DNA of 64,000 nt from Lusitaniella coriacea LEGE 07157 (lineage in GTDB: Bacteria; Cyanobacteriota; Cyanobacteriia; Cyanobacteriales; Spirulinaceae): positions 1 to 64,000 of the forward strand of contig NZ_JADEWZ010000012.1 in NCBI RefSeq assembly GCF_015207425.1, read 5' to 3'. The position numbers and the translations under genes were made by a program. This document shows, piece after piece, positions 63,792-64,000 of this stretch (the first letter of the stretch is position 1; every line of letters begins with the position of its first letter). A model generated the notes under the pieces. That model searched no databases. It was given only the letters and a program-made list of their open reading frames with translations, and was not told the origin of the DNA.

Positions 63792-64000
63792 ATGGAATTC
63801 AACTACTCCTATAAAGGCAATACGGCAATCAATGAAAATGGCACGAATACCCAAATGTCCTTTTCCCCAGACACCAAGCGACCGCCTACCTATTTTATTG
63901 GCGAACTGCGGCAAAATGTTGCCTTCCGCGAAGCTATTAGCGCCTTACATCGCGTCGTCGTTTCTGATTTGCGCTTTAAACCAAAAGATCGAACCGCCTA
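63792..64000 (+). CDS. Partial hypothetical protein (runs off the window)
   Basis: The first 69 codons are open to the window edge, starting MEFNYSYKGNTAINENGTN and including FIGELRQNVAFREAISALHR and VVSDLRFKPKDR. GAGG lies about 7 nt before the ATG. The sequence looks like a conserved cyanobacterial protein, but I cannot name the family from this piece. Confidence 0.7.
   Translation, partial: MEFNYSYKGNTAINENGTNTQMSFSPDTKRPPTYFIGELRQNVAFREAISALHRVVVSDLRFKPKDRTA

Overview
The window is cyanobacterial chromosome. It carries chlL and chlN (light-independent protochlorophyllide reductase), a magnesium-chelatase H-type subunit, glcE/glcF (glycolate oxidation), SLH-OprB porins, and dense copies of the HIP1 octamer GCGATCGC, often inside genes. 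Genus cannot be fixed from the sequence; the many short-tandem-repeat blocks between genes are typical of filamentous cyanobacteria. There is no rRNA operon, CRISPR array, prophage or intact insertion sequence. I count about 44 genes including one tRNA.

Layout. 1-6.4 kb: trmJ-type tRNA methylase and a Ser/Thr kinase on the minus strand, divergent from an FHA-GAF adenylate cyclase followed by dnaK. 6.5-13 kb: two tandem porin paralogues and a Tat-exported PhoX phosphatase with a clear Pho box. 13-21.9 kb: a SIMPL lipoprotein, a second adenylate cyclase (Cache-HAMP-PAS-PAS), a WGR-HEAT protein and a coiled-coil protein. 22-29.5 kb: a large secreted TPS-CHAT protein, a DUF6335-like protein, moaE, a thioredoxin-like ferredoxin, tRNA-Gly(GCC) and an SH3/peptidoglycan-binding protein. 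29.9-40.3 kb: a 1192-residue GlmS-like protein, prmA, serA, a stress-type membrane protein, an orphan Dnd-associated protein, a flavoprotein and a rubredoxin. 40.9-51.2 kb: chlL - small ORF - chlN, an AsmA-like protein, a GAF-GGDEF-EAL protein, glcE-glcF and nadK. 51.5-64 kb: a THUMP RNA methylase, a phytase-esterase-like lipoprotein, a GlsB-type membrane protein, a three-gene minus-strand operon ending in an MscS-type channel, the chelatase H subunit, an ankyrin/immunity-like pair and a partial gene at the edge.

The most unusual things are: (i) the giant GlmS-like protein, which keeps the isomerase catalytic residues but has a substitution at the glutamine-carboxylate-binding Arg of its glutaminase domain; (ii) a family of composite intergenic repeats that begin at, or even supply, the stop codon of the preceding gene, always in the same orientation relative to that gene; (iii) a 60-nt repeat whose two copies keep an RNA-like stem through a compensatory base change; (iv) the MscS operon with two unassigned partner proteins. 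Two cyclases, a c-di-GMP enzyme and a kinase show rich second-messenger signalling, while the Pho box and the phytase-like lipoprotein point to phosphate scavenging.

All family calls are from reading the translations; no search was run.
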